Shown here in pieces: positions 47,066 through 59,421 of a DNA stretch of 64,000 nt. The stretch covers positions 225,648 through 289,647 of the forward strand of contig JAJEKB010020660.1 in the NCBI GenBank assembly GCA_022393335.1, in the 5' to 3' direction. The stretch comes from Macrotrachela quadricornifera. Its lineage: Eukaryota; Rotifera; Eurotatoria; Philodinida; Philodinidae. The notes under the pieces were generated by a model, which saw only the letters and a program-made list of their open reading frames with translations, did no database searches and had not been told where the DNA came from. The position numbers and the translations under genes are program-made. The first letter of the stretch is position 1; the number at the start of each line of letters is the position of its first letter.

Positions 47066-50000
47066 TCTCTTCAGACTAGTGAAACATTTTTGAAAAGATT
47101 CAAAGTAAAATTTTAAGATGCAATCATGTGTGCCCTATCTGACGGTGCATCAGAAAGATCATTTTTAGTGAAAAAATTGTTAGAAGATCGAATGTTTGCA
47201 TGAGTGATTCAAATTTGACATGGTTGAGTTTTTGTATCTGAGTTTAACCAATAACCAACAAGAAATGCCCTGCCATCGATTGGAAGTAAGATAAATTCGG
47301 TTGCATTTTACTTCAGAAATCACTAGCTTTTAAACAAAGCTTTTGAATAAAAAGAAGTTATACAACAAGATTAAAAATATAAAAAATATAGTAGAAAAGT
47401 GTGTTTTCTGAAATTTGAAGAAAAAATTATTTTTATTTTGATGCTGTAGAGCTTTCTTATAAAACTTCTAAAATATACTAAAAAGATAGAGCTTTGAAAA
47501 AATCTACAAAAATGGCAATGTAATTTACCAATATAACTGAGCATGGGAACATATAGACACAAGAGAACTGTTTTGTGTGCTGTGAAAGTTGGCCATGTTA
47601 TATGTTTGCTGTACGGTTTAAATAATTTTCTTTGCATTTACTCCTATGGTATTCATTTGTATATGATTTTGAAGAGAAATAAACGCTCAATAGTTTGGGG
47701 AAAAAATATTTCGAAACTATGAAAATTAAAAAAGATATGGAGAAAATACTAATACCATCATTTATTCTAGTCCACACGTTGTCATCTTAGTGCGTGTTTA
47801 GAATGTAAAATTTTCTTTCATCTCATTCATGATACTTCAGAGAAGGTTGTTAGCTCAATCTTTATGAGATTAAATGTGAAACGCAGCGAAGCTACTAATC
47901 AAGGATGTTTAGGTTCCTCTTTTTCTCCATTCCACTTCTAGAGAACGGAAATCCACTTGAAAAATTGTTTCCATACATGTTTGATGGTTCAAAGATGCTT
48001 AGACATACTTTCTGAATTGTGAGGAGCGAAACCTGGAACAGACATTTTATTACTGATCATCATGGAGATTTCATATTCAACATGAGGAAAAATCAATGAT
48101 ATTTAGAAAAAAGCTTATCGAGAACTTTAAATCTGACAGTGGACCTATAAATTCCTCCACGAGAGTCATGAATATTACTAGAACTTCTCATGATCAGGGT
48201 CGTAACTTCACAGTTACAGCTGAGTCACTTCGCAGATGAGTCTTAAAATCGGCATGAGAGATATAACACTGCCTCAGAGTTGTAACAGGTAGAGCTCTTT
48301 TTTTACCGATACTAGCGCCGATAGAGACTGGTCGGATCGGCCAATATACCGATGTCAGTCATTACCAGTTCCAGTCGAACTTCTTGTGGCATGTACACGG
48401 AAAATAGGAACATTTTAAGAGGAAATATCATACGCTAGGAACATATCTTGAAGCAAGATTTAAAACCTTTTGCTAAGATCAAGTTCTTGGCCTTCTCGTT
48501 CTATCGCGTCATATTTTTACTCATGCGATCGGATTCTTATTCAAGCATTGCTTTTAGTTTTTGTTTCAGTTTTACGTTCAAAATAATTCGATTCTTAATG
48601 AAAATTCATAGTTGCATTTTCTTGATTTGAATTCATGATATACTTGTAGTTGATACAAACACTCAGGCGTTTGCGTTGCGATACGAAGTGATGGACGCAA
48701 GTCAAGAATGAAAAAACTTCGCGTAGCAAGTATTTCGCATTCAATACCTGTTCTCGAAACTCGATTATCATCATTAAATCATGTATTAAACCCACTTTTC
48801 ACGTAAACCTCGCGTTGTTCTTCCCTATGTCTGTGTAAATTTATCGTTTAAAGAATCGATGAAGTATAAGGAAATCTATGATACATTCCAATACGGAGCA
48901 ATCACTCAGTTTTATAGTAATAACATTAAAACTCAATAAGACAACCAAGTCGTAAAACATAATGAGTTTGTATATGATAAGTTCTGACTAAACACAATAA
49001 TCTGATGAATTTTTTCTCCAAATAGTTCTAAATGAGTAAAAAAATTTTTCATCTTCGGAAAAAACTGCAGTTTTATGCTAATTTTTCAAAAGAAGCATGC
49101 AAAAATTGAAGAAAAATTCCTGCCGGGCTGGTAACCAGCACTGGTTACAGCTCTGTTTCCCAATTCCTCTTATGCGCAAGTTACTTCACAGATTGGTATG
49201 GGGAGATTTTGGCGTTGCTAGCATAAGACATCTATCACAATCTGTGATAGTATCGATGCTTTTTGTGCGATACTTATCACGCTCTATGATTGAATGAAAG
49301 AGTGTATCAAAATGTTGGTTACGGTTGGTGAATTGGTCTGACGGCCAGTTCATTTTTCTCGTTCTGATACTTTTCTATTCCATTTCATATTCTGTTTCAA
49401 AAAAAAATCAGTACAGTACATTTGAAATGTTCATATGCTCTCAGTTGTTCGCGCTCTTGTAGTTGTTCCAGGAAGCTAATCTTGAGCAAGCCTTTATAGA
49501 CTTTCTATGGTACTTGCTAATAGTATTTCGATTAAACTATGAAAGAAGGTGTTTTCAAAGAAAAAGAGGTAGAATATTCTTAGTTTTTGTATAAGATTTT
49601 CAAAACGATAGATGCTGGTGCTATACGGTTGGTATTGGGTCGTGCTCATGATGTTTTCCAACTATTTGTGTTGTTGTTCACGACGGTATACAACTGGTTT
49701 ACGGGCTCCATAATTATTGGCCTTAGTTTACTAAGGAACGGATATTTTTTAGAATGTAGAGGTGAATTTTTTGATTTTTTTCTTCTGTAACACCATCTAT
49801 TTTGAAAATCAGATGCATTATTAACATGAAACAAGTTCTGATACTGACAGAAACATAGCAAATGATCTGATATATTATACAGTAGAGAACAATATCGGAG
49901 AAAAGGTTAAAAATGTTCAATCTCAAACTATTGAATCTAGATTTTGTAGTTTTCTCGAGAACTAATTGGCCGATGATATTCAACTTCTCGTACGCATAAA

Positions 50001-51878
50001 TTATAATGGAATCCTTTGAGTTTGGGCTTACTCATGCAAAAAGGGTATGCGAACAAATAATTCAATAAGGGTGAGAATTTTTTCTTTGCAGAAAAATAAC
50101 ATAAACCGTTTATCATGCGTCTATTTAAGATCGTCTTTGACTGTAAGAGTGCTAAAAAAATTACAAAATTATGCATCTTTAATGTCTAAATTCATGGGGC
50201 GAGGTGGTGTGAGGACCGATGGCGAGATCGAATCATCACTAGCCAAGCAACAAAGGTGGACAGCAGCGTAATTATTTTTCTGTTGCCCTTTGTATTTCTA
50301 GTATGCATGTTTACTATGATAAAATGATCAGCGTTTGCAAGAAGCATCTGATACTACATCTTTTTTTAGGTAATACTCACATTTCGTAGTGGGCCATATA
50401 ATTTCACGAGTAGGCTAGTAAGTTTTCGAGTCCATGAAGCATCTACATTATATATACTTATCAACACCTTCAAACAACAAGAGACAAAACAGGTCTGTTA
50501 TATCTTATCACAAAACGAGTTGTTGATTTTAGTTTGCAAGCATGCTTTCAGCGAAATTATAGCTGCGCTGACAAGATTTTTTTTCTATGTCAATATATAT
50601 GCTTGATAAGTGATACTGACATTTGTTCAAACAATTTCGACAGCCGCATTCATATTATCAGCAAAAAGATGATGTGGGAAATTTATGATATTGTGTCTGA
50701 ATTAAAACGAGCGTATCTTTACAATAAACAAAGCAACACACTGAAAAGAAATGTTCAGATGCGGAGTTTAACAAAGATTTCGTAGCATACAAGAAATCCA
50801 TGTTAATTCCGTATCTTAACATTTTTTCCATAAGAGTTCGTCTAGCTAGTTTTCCAAAGTATTTGCAACATCATTCGTTTTTCGAATACTTCTATACAGA
50901 CAAATGACATCATTTTGTCTTTTTTCGGAAGATATGGAAAATGCATCTCATTGCGCGATGTTGAACATCCCGAAATCGATTCCACTGATTCCGTACATAG
51001 ATTCAACCACATCACACTTCAATTCCAGAATCATTTACAACAGATCCTATCAATTCCGGAACTGTGTAGTCTTGGTATCACTCTCATCGGCTGAAGCTTT
51101 TAACCGAATCTAATCTCGTATTATGATTTTGACTCGATTACGATAGAATGGCATAGAAAGATTGAGCGAAAAACGCTTGTCTTTGCATAAAAATATGAGA
51201 ATTCTTTTTTGCTTATATGAGAAAATAATACCTTGACTATACTAATTTTGGATTGTCCTTAGTAAAATGCAAACAATTGTATCAAGGATTTATGGTATCT
51301 TTCGGAAATCATTCGAACGGGAATTGAGTGGAATCTACGCTCGTTTGGAGATGGGTGCTTATCCTAGTATGACAGTTCGATTTCTTTGAATGGAGTTCGT
51401 GAAATTAGAGGAAGACGATGTTGTGAAATTGGGTTTCTATTTTAAAATGAATTTTTAGTTACGTAAAGGGTATCTCGTTTGGATTTTTGGAATGAAATTT
51501 TCGGAGGCAGATGGTTATAGAATTCAACTTGTCATTTATTGTTTTGTAGTCGTCGTGAGTATTGTAATTGGGTAAGAGAATTGTAATAAGTTCTGACCAC
51601 TTTATTTCTGCTGCTGATTATGTTAAGAATGCCGTTGCACATTCTAGTTGTCTGTTCATTACCATAACTTTCTTTTTTCAAATTCCCTAAATGCTGGTGA
51701 AGGTCAATCACAGCTCAATTTCAAATTCGAGAGTCAAAAGATTTCATTTCTGTTTTAAGAGACTTTTATAGATCAATCAATAGAGGATTATGTATCGACT
51801 TATATTGTATAGAAATTTGTTGCATATGATGCAACTGGGTAGTAATTTCTAATTGAATTCTGTGTATTATATATATAA
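47066..51878. other. Intergenic, nothing supported
   Basis: A long gene-free stretch with slightly higher GC than the left half. ORFs of 60-86 codons (48448, 49097, 49587, 50047, 50534, 50904) show no motif, signal peptide or conserved splice context. No RNA gene was recognised. Confidence 0.35.
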
Positions 51879-52907
51879 ACTAGCGGTAGTATCCGGTGTT
51901 GCTCGGGAAATCTCCATACTGGAAACTTTATCATGTCAGAAAACCACAGAAGATGTATAGAAGGCTTGATTAAGACATTTTCATCTATTATTACTACATA
52001 TCCCGCCGTGCATACACTTATATTCATTTTTAAATCGGATAATTCAGCAAATAATGTGGGGGCGTAACAGTGTTTCTCTTAACTCATGCGTATTTCCGTA
52101 TTTTATACAAATACCCAGTGCAAAAAACTGACACTAACAGGTGGATATTCTAACAATGGCAGCATATGTCCCGAAGTTTTTAAAAAACTGAGGAAAATTG
52201 TAATGTATCATAACCTGTTGTGAAATTCCATCCCAATCCTCTCGCCAGTCATCCTGATACATTTTGACCTTCCTCGAAACCTAAGAATATGCCATGAAAA
52301 GTTTGGCACCTTCAACCCGTGCGATGTCCAAATGCATAAAAAACAGATAGGCAGACAAACTTTCCCCTTTATATATATATAGATTAGAAACATCCAATTT
52401 TCAAATTAAAACCAAAGAATCCACGATAAAAAACGATTAATCTTAGAATCATAACAGATTCGCGAAATTTCTGGAAAATTAACGCAAAATTTCTTGCGAT
52501 AGAACTTCAGTGAAATTTCACCCAGATGCCTCCTCCCTACTCCTATTAATGGTAACCGCACTCTTTAAAGATGCCTCTGAGCTCAGAGAAGCTCCATGGA
52601 AAGTTTGCTAATGTTAGCTAATACAGCACTGTCTGGGTGAGACTTCACCCACACCCTCAGTGGGTGATCCCACCATCACCTTCCTCTGAATGTGGGAAGG
52701 CACTATGGAAAGTTTGCTAATGTTAGCTAATACAGCACTATCTGGGTGAAACTTCACCCACACCCTTGGTGGGTGATCGCACCATGACCTTCCTCAGGAC
52801 CTAGAGAAGTATTGTGGAAAATTTGGTGACGCTAGCTTTTACCGGGATTGAGTTATAAGCGAGCAGACAAACAAACAGACAAACTTTCTTCTTTATATAT
52901 ATAGATT
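51879..52907 (+). mobile_element. Two non-LTR/SINE-like retroelement fragments sharing a 3' tail
   Basis: The first fragment starts ACTAGCGGTAGTATCCGG and GTTGCTCGGG, a start seen in arthropod and other RTE-related short elements. It ends with ACAGATAGGCAGACAAAC and then TTTATATATATATAGATTA (to about 52385). The second ends with the same tail, GCAGACAAACAAACAGACA then CTTTATATATATAGATT (to 52907). No reverse transcriptase frame remains. The assignment rests on the recognisable start and the shared simple-repeat tail. Confidence 0.55.
52586..52907 (+). repeat. 109-bp tandem triplication inside the retroelement tail
   Basis: GGAAAGTTTGCTAATGTTAG occurs at 52598 and 52707, and a diverged copy (GGAAAATTTGGTGACGCTAG) at 52816, each 109 bp apart. 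The first two units are almost identical and include CTGGGTGA.ACTTCACCCAC, itself a short palindrome. The third unit leads into the AT tail. Confidence 0.75.
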
Positions 52908-53559
52908 GGAAATGCATCACTCTTTGGTGAGAATGCTCCTAGAAATGTTAGATATCTTCAGATCAGTAAAGCAGATTATGTGAGAATCATTCGTAGCTTA
53001 TTCGAAAAAAGATGATATGCGCATTAGATGAAATACTTGTTAGAATCAAAATGAAAAGCTTAAGATAGAAATCTTGATCTCAAGATGATAGGAGCATGAC
53101 AGGAGTGTCTTGGTCCTATGATATATTTCTATATCTTTTAACATGCTGAAAAGAAGTTTTAAGTGTGTCAGTGTGCAGGATACATACAATAGTATACACC
53201 CACAAATTTGAAGATTAAAAATGTTGCTGTTGAAAATGGCAAAATACGTAAAACATGAGTGTTAGCATGACTATCCTCTTTTCTTTACCATATACAGCCT
53301 ATATTATAGTTTCAATGACTCAACAATGGAATGGTTTAAGAGGCTGAAATTTTTGGCCGTTTCATATCTCACTTAGGTCTACATGTAGACAAAGTTTCAT
53401 TGAAATTTGTGAAATCGATTGAGCATGTGTTCTGCTGTTTGGATTGTCTCTACCATGCAACGATTGCTGGGATAAGAGTAATTAACAGTTCGTACCTGGT
53501 TGTATTTTTGACGTTTACGACGATATATTGTATCGTGGACGATCGCATACGATCGTTTA

Positions 53560-53980
53560 CAGCCTCCATGACAGAGACTGAAATCAAGTACTTTTAAGTA
53601 CTTCATTGTAGAAGGTCTAGTATTTGCATATTACCAGTAGATATGTAATCATATGACTAATTAGACGCATCATAATAAGGGCTACAAAACGATACAATTC
53701 GTTTATGGATTCCGCCTTTCTACCGCGAGAAAATAGGAAATATTTGAATATTTTCGGTAATTTTTAAAAGTTGACACAGAATTTCTAAGTACTATCTGTT
53801 TACTTGTAGTAGAAATGAGAAATCCATAAACGAATTGTACTGTTTTGTAGTCCTTGCTGTGATGCATCTAATGAGCCCTATAGTTGCACATCTACAATGT
53901 CGTATGCAAACACAAGATCTTCCACAATGAAGTACTGAAAAATACTTGTTTTCAGTCTTTGCTCCGTAATCATTGGACTA
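53560..53980. repeat. Foldback repeat, about 420 bp
   Basis: Left arm about 53560-53735 and right arm about 53800-53980 are inverted copies. ACAATTCGTTTATGGATT on the left matches the reverse complement of AATCCATAAACGAATTGT on the right. TACTTCATTGT and AGACTGAAA blocks repeat likewise. The loop is about 65 bp. There is no coding capacity and no clear target duplication. Confidence 0.7.
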
Positions 53981-54315
53981 AGAGCCGGTCATTTCCACTT
54001 TCTTTGTAACTGATGCAAGGTTACTAGTTAGGTGAGACGTAATAATAATGTCTCTCCTTTACTGCTCGCATATGAACCTTGCTAATTTAACTAAACTACC
54101 TTATTACTGTAATTAGTATATGAATTGAAAATAGAAGATCAATATTCAAACTACAAGTTCATATTCTAAATCTGACAACCTAAAAGTTCTGCTATTAGCA
54201 CGATTACATGATAAAAGCTAGGTAGAAAAAAAGACTCGTTATGTTTTATCGTTTTAGTGTGATATTTCTTATCAGTGTTCAAAATAAGGTCGCAACAATC
54301 AACGTGCTGTTAACC

Positions 54316-54398
54316 CGATGGACCCTTCCTGTTTATGACATAATATGCGAATAAAATTGTTATTCGCATATTATGTCATCAACAAGAAGGATCTATAA
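54316..54398. repeat. Hairpin with a 20-bp perfect stem
   Basis: ATGACATAATATGCGAATAA at 54335-54354 pairs exactly with 54360-54379 across a 5-nt loop. Weaker pairing extends outward (GGACCCTTCCTG against CAAGAAGGATCT). It looks like a tiny palindromic MITE. No T tract is associated, so a transcription terminator is unlikely. Confidence 0.7.
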
Positions 54399-57120
54399 TA
54401 GACCGGAGTTGATCTCTGCTTCTGACTTATCACCAAAAATGAATCACAACTTCACATATGGACAGTAGTGTGAGGGAGTTAAGCGCAATCATGCATGTTA
54501 TAGAAATAATATTTTATTTGAGTTACTTTTTTAAAATCGAAAAAAGCTATATACAACTATATATCGCCTTACGTAAACTATATACTGGGTAAGTCAAAAT
54601 TATTGCAACATTCGATATTTTACAAATATCTTAGCAGAAATAAATCGTATAATATTGGTTCTTTTTTTAAAAGATGCACCGTAAAAAGCTCTACAAAATC
54701 TTTATAAAAAAATTTCTATTAATTAATTTTGATAGTATATTTAATATTCAAACTGAACAAATGCAATTAAAATATATAATGCATGAACGACTTTTGAAAT
54801 TACAAAGTTTCATTTTTAACAGCAGCGAAATTATGTAATGGCAAAATCATACCATTTTTTTTGTGATAGGCATTTATCCGCACAGCTTTCAATACGTAAA
54901 ATGAATGCATCTTTCTTCAGATATTGAATTTTCAAAAAGATGATCATTTCTCGCACCCAACTACAATTTATTTCAGAATACGGTCGTTTTTTTGAAAGTT
55001 CAATATATGAATCATTCATTTTCTATTGCTGCTGTCAGGAAACCATAGCTTGAAAAATCAATAAATCATCGATAATCCCATCCTAAAGTAATAAGGAGAT
55101 GAACCAACTTATAATATTTCACTATTGACTAAAGTTTACATGACAAAAGTAATTCGAGCCCAAATGCTTTTTATCACCTCGGGAGATTCCCTCTTAAGTA
55201 TGAACGATATTTCTGTGAGACGGCACTATTGAATTATAAAACGTTTGTGTGGACTTACGAGAGAGATAGTCAAAAGTGACGTTTATTTCGGTAACCAAAG
55301 AATATGATACAGATTCGAAGTTATATGCGAAGATAGCTCTTTTAACGCTCTATCCAACCACATAAAATATAAAAATTCTGAAAAATTCCTTGGAAAAAAT
55401 AGAGTAAGCAAAACTTTTGAAGAAATAACTTAAATTGATCTTTCTTAGCACGTATTTTTCTAAATATTATATAGCATTAGTACCGTATAATGGCTTGTAA
55501 AAAATGTCTGTGTGAAGCAATCGCACTGATGGAATATGTAAATAATATTAAGTTCGATAAAATCACTCGATGTTCCATGATTAGATAATGTTCTGAGTTA
55601 TTCATTATTATCATTGACCATTGTAATACTCAAAAGTCAATGATAATAGAAGTCATTAGATAAAATTTCCTGGTATTTAGATATTTCGATAAAAATAGCC
55701 GCTTGAATCACCTATATTTTCACCTTACTTTGTTCATTTGTGTCATATGTGTGTAGAGACAAACATTTTAACATAACAGTATATGTGTAACAGAACGATC
55801 ATTTTAAGCAGCGTCCAGGAAAAATAAAGAACATGAGCTTTCCAACGTATCCTCCTTCCTTCAAATACTTGTCTAAAATTTGCTCAGCCCTTTTTTCTTT
55901 TTCCATTTGTCAATATTGGAAACAGCAAGGATCAACTACTGGAATCTCTCTTTCAATCAACAATGTGAAAAACTAGGCTCTTTCTTTGGTCAAATGTAGC
56001 TTTTGCTCCAGATTGAGCTTGTGATGAGATTGCATAGCAGGGAAAACAATTGGCAACTCTTCCTTATTCCATGTCTTCTCTTTTCTCTTTTCTTTTCGTC
56101 CTTCTGTTTTCCTGGTCAATCAGAGAGCCAATGATGTTAGTTATGTCACACTTTGTGAAGTAGAGAATGTATGATTCGCACATGTGTCATCCTCAAAGGG
56201 GAAACAGCTGATTAGGAATCCGCTAATCAACTTAATCACTCCTAGTCACCGCTAATCACTATTAATCATTACTAATCACTCCTATTCAAACAGTGACCAA
56301 ATCTAATCACTTTTAGTTAAGTATAGTGTATAATATTATAGAAGAGATTCACAATCAAACAGAAGTTTCTTCTGTATAAATATTTATACCAGTGTATTGT
56401 TAGTACCAGGACACTTTTTACAAAACTATTTATTTAATAAAAATTCGAGCTTTCTAATGTACAAGACAAAGATTAGTAAATAATGCATTTCGAACGAAAC
56501 AGGAAAATCTTTGATTTCTTTCTATGTTGAAGTTTGTCCACGTATATTCGCATCCTTAAAAGAAAGTAGCCAGAGTGTAGTTTACAAATAAAGATTAAAA
56601 TATCATATAAGCAATAAAATATGTCACACACACACAAAAAAACTAATCTATATCAAGACATAATTTAGTGGTACAATATAAAGCTATAATGTAAGAATAC
56701 AACAAGGAGGAAATATCAGACTTTTTGATTAAAATCAGTTTTAAATCAAAAAAATCAATTTAATCAAATTATTAATCAATTTAATCTGAAAATAAATCAA
56801 AGAATTCGAATTAGTCAGAGATAAATCAAAATAATCAGTTTTTTTTAATTTCTTTTGTTCAAGATATCAATTATTGTATTCCACTATTCGAACATATGAA
56901 GCCTGCTTTTTGACTATACGACTTCGCAGATAGTTTTGATATACTAAAAATCATGTTATAGATGCATACAGCATTTGCAAAGATATCAATACATCGTTAA
57001 TGTTTATTCTCCTTAATTTTATTTGTTAGAGAACTAAAACCTGATGCGATAAAAGTTGAACCAACGAAACTATGAATGTTGAATGAATATAATTGCTTAT
57101 ATCAAAAAAGGAGAAAAGAA

Positions 57121-57772
57121 TACTCTATTTTTTCTATGCTACTTGATCGTACTTCAACCAATATCATAATAATAAACTTTGGATAAGATCTGTTTCATTA
57201 GTCTATGTACTGGTTGTATTATATCTAATAGGTGCGCAGATTAGACTGCCATACTTTGCATTTTAATTTTAATTGCTTAATACTTTGTATTTAAAAAAAC
57301 GAAATATACCGGAAGATACAGCATGAATAGCTCTATAATTTACATAAGCCTGCTGCTTTTAGAGCTGCATTTTTTTTTTAAATTGGACAAAATTCTGCCC
57401 AACTAGTTTTCGAAAACCTTTGTATTTCACGTTATTTCCTTAACTAACAGCACGTATACACTGGTGATTCATTATGTAGGTTGTATGTGGTCGCAGAGAA
57501 TTTTGCCCAATTTGAAAACAAAAAGTGCAACTATAAAAACAGTAGCCTTATGTAAATTATAGAGCTTTCCACGCTGCATCTTCTGGTATATTTTGTTCTT
57601 TAAAACACAAAGTATTAAGTAATTCAAATTAAAATGCAAAGTATGACCGTCTAATCTACACACCTATTAGATATAATACAGCTAGTACATAGTCTACTGA
57701 AACAGATCTTATCGAAAGATTATTATCATGATATTAGTTGAAGTACGACCAAGTAGCATAGCAAAAATAGAG
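57121..57772. repeat. Large palindrome, two arms of about 290 bp
   Basis: Left arm 57121 to about 57410 and right arm about 57485-57772 are inverted copies at roughly 85% identity by eye. They share TACTTTGCATTTTAATTT, CTCTATAATTTACATAAG and GATAAGATCTGTTTCA blocks in mirror order, with a short centre near 57447. A 63-codon minus ORF inside is incidental. This is the longest inverted repeat by identity in the window. Confidence 0.75.
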
Positions 57773-57848
57773 CATTGTTTTCTTTGTCAAACAATATAGA
57801 AAGAAAGTTTCTTAAACCTTGTTATAAGGGATTATGGCCTTTACTATG

Positions 57849-58740
57849 TAGGGGTGTGATAGCTCTAGCTGGTAAGCTGTGGGCAGCTGGGATAAAGAGC
57901 TGTTAAATATGCTGAGATCTTTCAACACAACAGTTATGGCAAGTGACACCAAAAAAATGAAATATCTTCATTCGCGATCGTGATCGATACGAATATGATG
58001 CCAACTCACACCTGCTTGAGCATTTAGTCATCATACAATAGAGTGGTGTAATCAGGCGTTTGGCAGTAGTGAACTTAGTATAGTTGGACTCTACTGGGCA
58101 GTGAAAAGCTCAGGATGAATTTCAGTCAACACGACTTCGGTTGATGGAAATGTCTAGCCCCGTAAATCATATCTTCAGTACTTTACTACAAGTGCTTATG
58201 GGTATGACAGTTCATGAATTGGTCATCTGATCTTAATGACTCGTGAGCTGGTGATCAGTCAAACATTGCATTTAGGTTATATTTTCATCATGTGTTATTA
58301 ATGGGAGCTTCGCTATTTTCTTTTCAGGAAATTCTCTTTCGAGTACTGTACATAACTATACACTTTACTTCCAATGAAGTGTTACAGAAAACGTTTCGGT
58401 AAGAGCTCATGAGTTATCTACAAATCATGAATTGTCTTGCACTAGCTCACTAATCCACAAACTGTCACATCCCCAGTAGAGCTGGATTAATTGTCCATCT
58501 TTTATCATGTATTACTGCGTGTTGGACAGTAAGACAACATATGTATACTATTCGAACTCTCGATTCTAACCGATTAATGATAACCAACTAATGTTATAGT
58601 CACAAAAACATGCTTGAATTCCGCACATGAACAGCTTTATATGAATTAATATGTGTTATAGTATCAACTTCTTTCAGATGAGCTTGAATTGGTGTACCAG
58701 ATCCAGCTCATCTGAACTGATGCGAACTGTCACATCTCTA
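57849..58740. repeat. Possible further nested TAGGGG-type element
   Basis: TAGGGGTGTGATAGCTCTAG at 57849 has inverted partners at CTGTCACATCCCCAG (about 58460) and at CTGTCACATCTCTA ending 58740. The interior is rich in GAGCTCA-like words. No matching flanking duplication was found for either right end, so the limits are uncertain. Confidence 0.35.
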
Positions 58741-59421
58741 GTCCTCAGTAAAATCTCGTTTTGCTCAGCTGAACGTTCGAAGTATTTAAGAATTCAGTAT
58801 GATCTGATAAAGCAGCTACACTTTTACGAGATGTATATTTCAACAAATATCATGCCTAGCATTGTGATCCACAGGATCCTAGACTTAGAAGCACACAAAA
58901 CTATTTAACTAACGTCCAGCTTATCTGGATCGTGTTAGAAACAAAAATAATGAGCAATATACTGAAGCAATCATTAATAAATATCACTATTTGTTAACTT
59001 GATTTTAATCAAAAAATCAAAAAAAAATCAGTTTAATCATTCAATCAAAAAAATCTGATTTTTGATATTTCCCCCTTGGAAATATATGTACTTGTTGATA
59101 GTTTGTGTTACTTCTTAAAACCCATAAATTGAAAAACAATACAAAAGAGTTCAGATAAAAGCTTCGGATACTTTAAGATATATAATGATATTTAATGCCA
59201 ACATAGTCTATTAAATGGCTTAAAATAGTTTCGTTTTCCGTATACAACGCAAGTAAAGAAGTATAGGGACATGAAATAATATATGACTTTTATTCATTTT
59301 CCTGATCAACTCTAATCACTATTAATCACTCGTAATCACTATTAGTCACGCCTAATCACTCCTAATCACTATTAATCACTCCTAATCATATCTAATCAAA
59401 TAATAAGCTGTTTCTCCCTTG

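Larger units (their letters stand above)
56703..59078. mobile_element. Nested inverted-repeat element, AATCA-rich ends
   Basis: CAAGGAGGAAATATCAGA at 56703 is matched by the inverse of TTTTTGATATTTCCCCCTTG ending at 59078. Both ends lead inward into ATCAAAAAAATCA/TGATTTTTTTGAT runs (56725-56840, 58999-59065). Flanking 8-mers GAATACAA and GAAATATA agree weakly. It lies inside the 56194-59421 element. Confidence 0.55.
56194..59421. mobile_element. hAT-like composite element, 3.2 kb, AATCACT arrays at both ends
   Basis: The ends CAAAGGGGAAACAGCTGATTA and (reverse complement of the right end) CAAGGGAGAAACAGCTTATTA agree at 18 of 21 positions. Flanking 8-mers GTCATCCT (56186-56193) and ATCATCCT (59422-59429) agree at 7 of 8, as expected of an ageing hAT target duplication. 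Just inside each end is an array of CTAATCACTxxT units (about 56220-56330 and 59310-59398). The interior is filled with later insertions, listed separately. No transposase frame was found. Confidence 0.65.

Noticed and set aside
49097..49297. 66-codon ORF with some compositional complexity
   Set aside because: No recognisable domain; no neighbouring frames with related content.
56220..59398. AATCACT arrays considered as a CRISPR or telomere-like repeat
   Set aside because: Units are short, irregular and without unique spacers, and they sit just inside transposon termini; they fit subterminal repeats.
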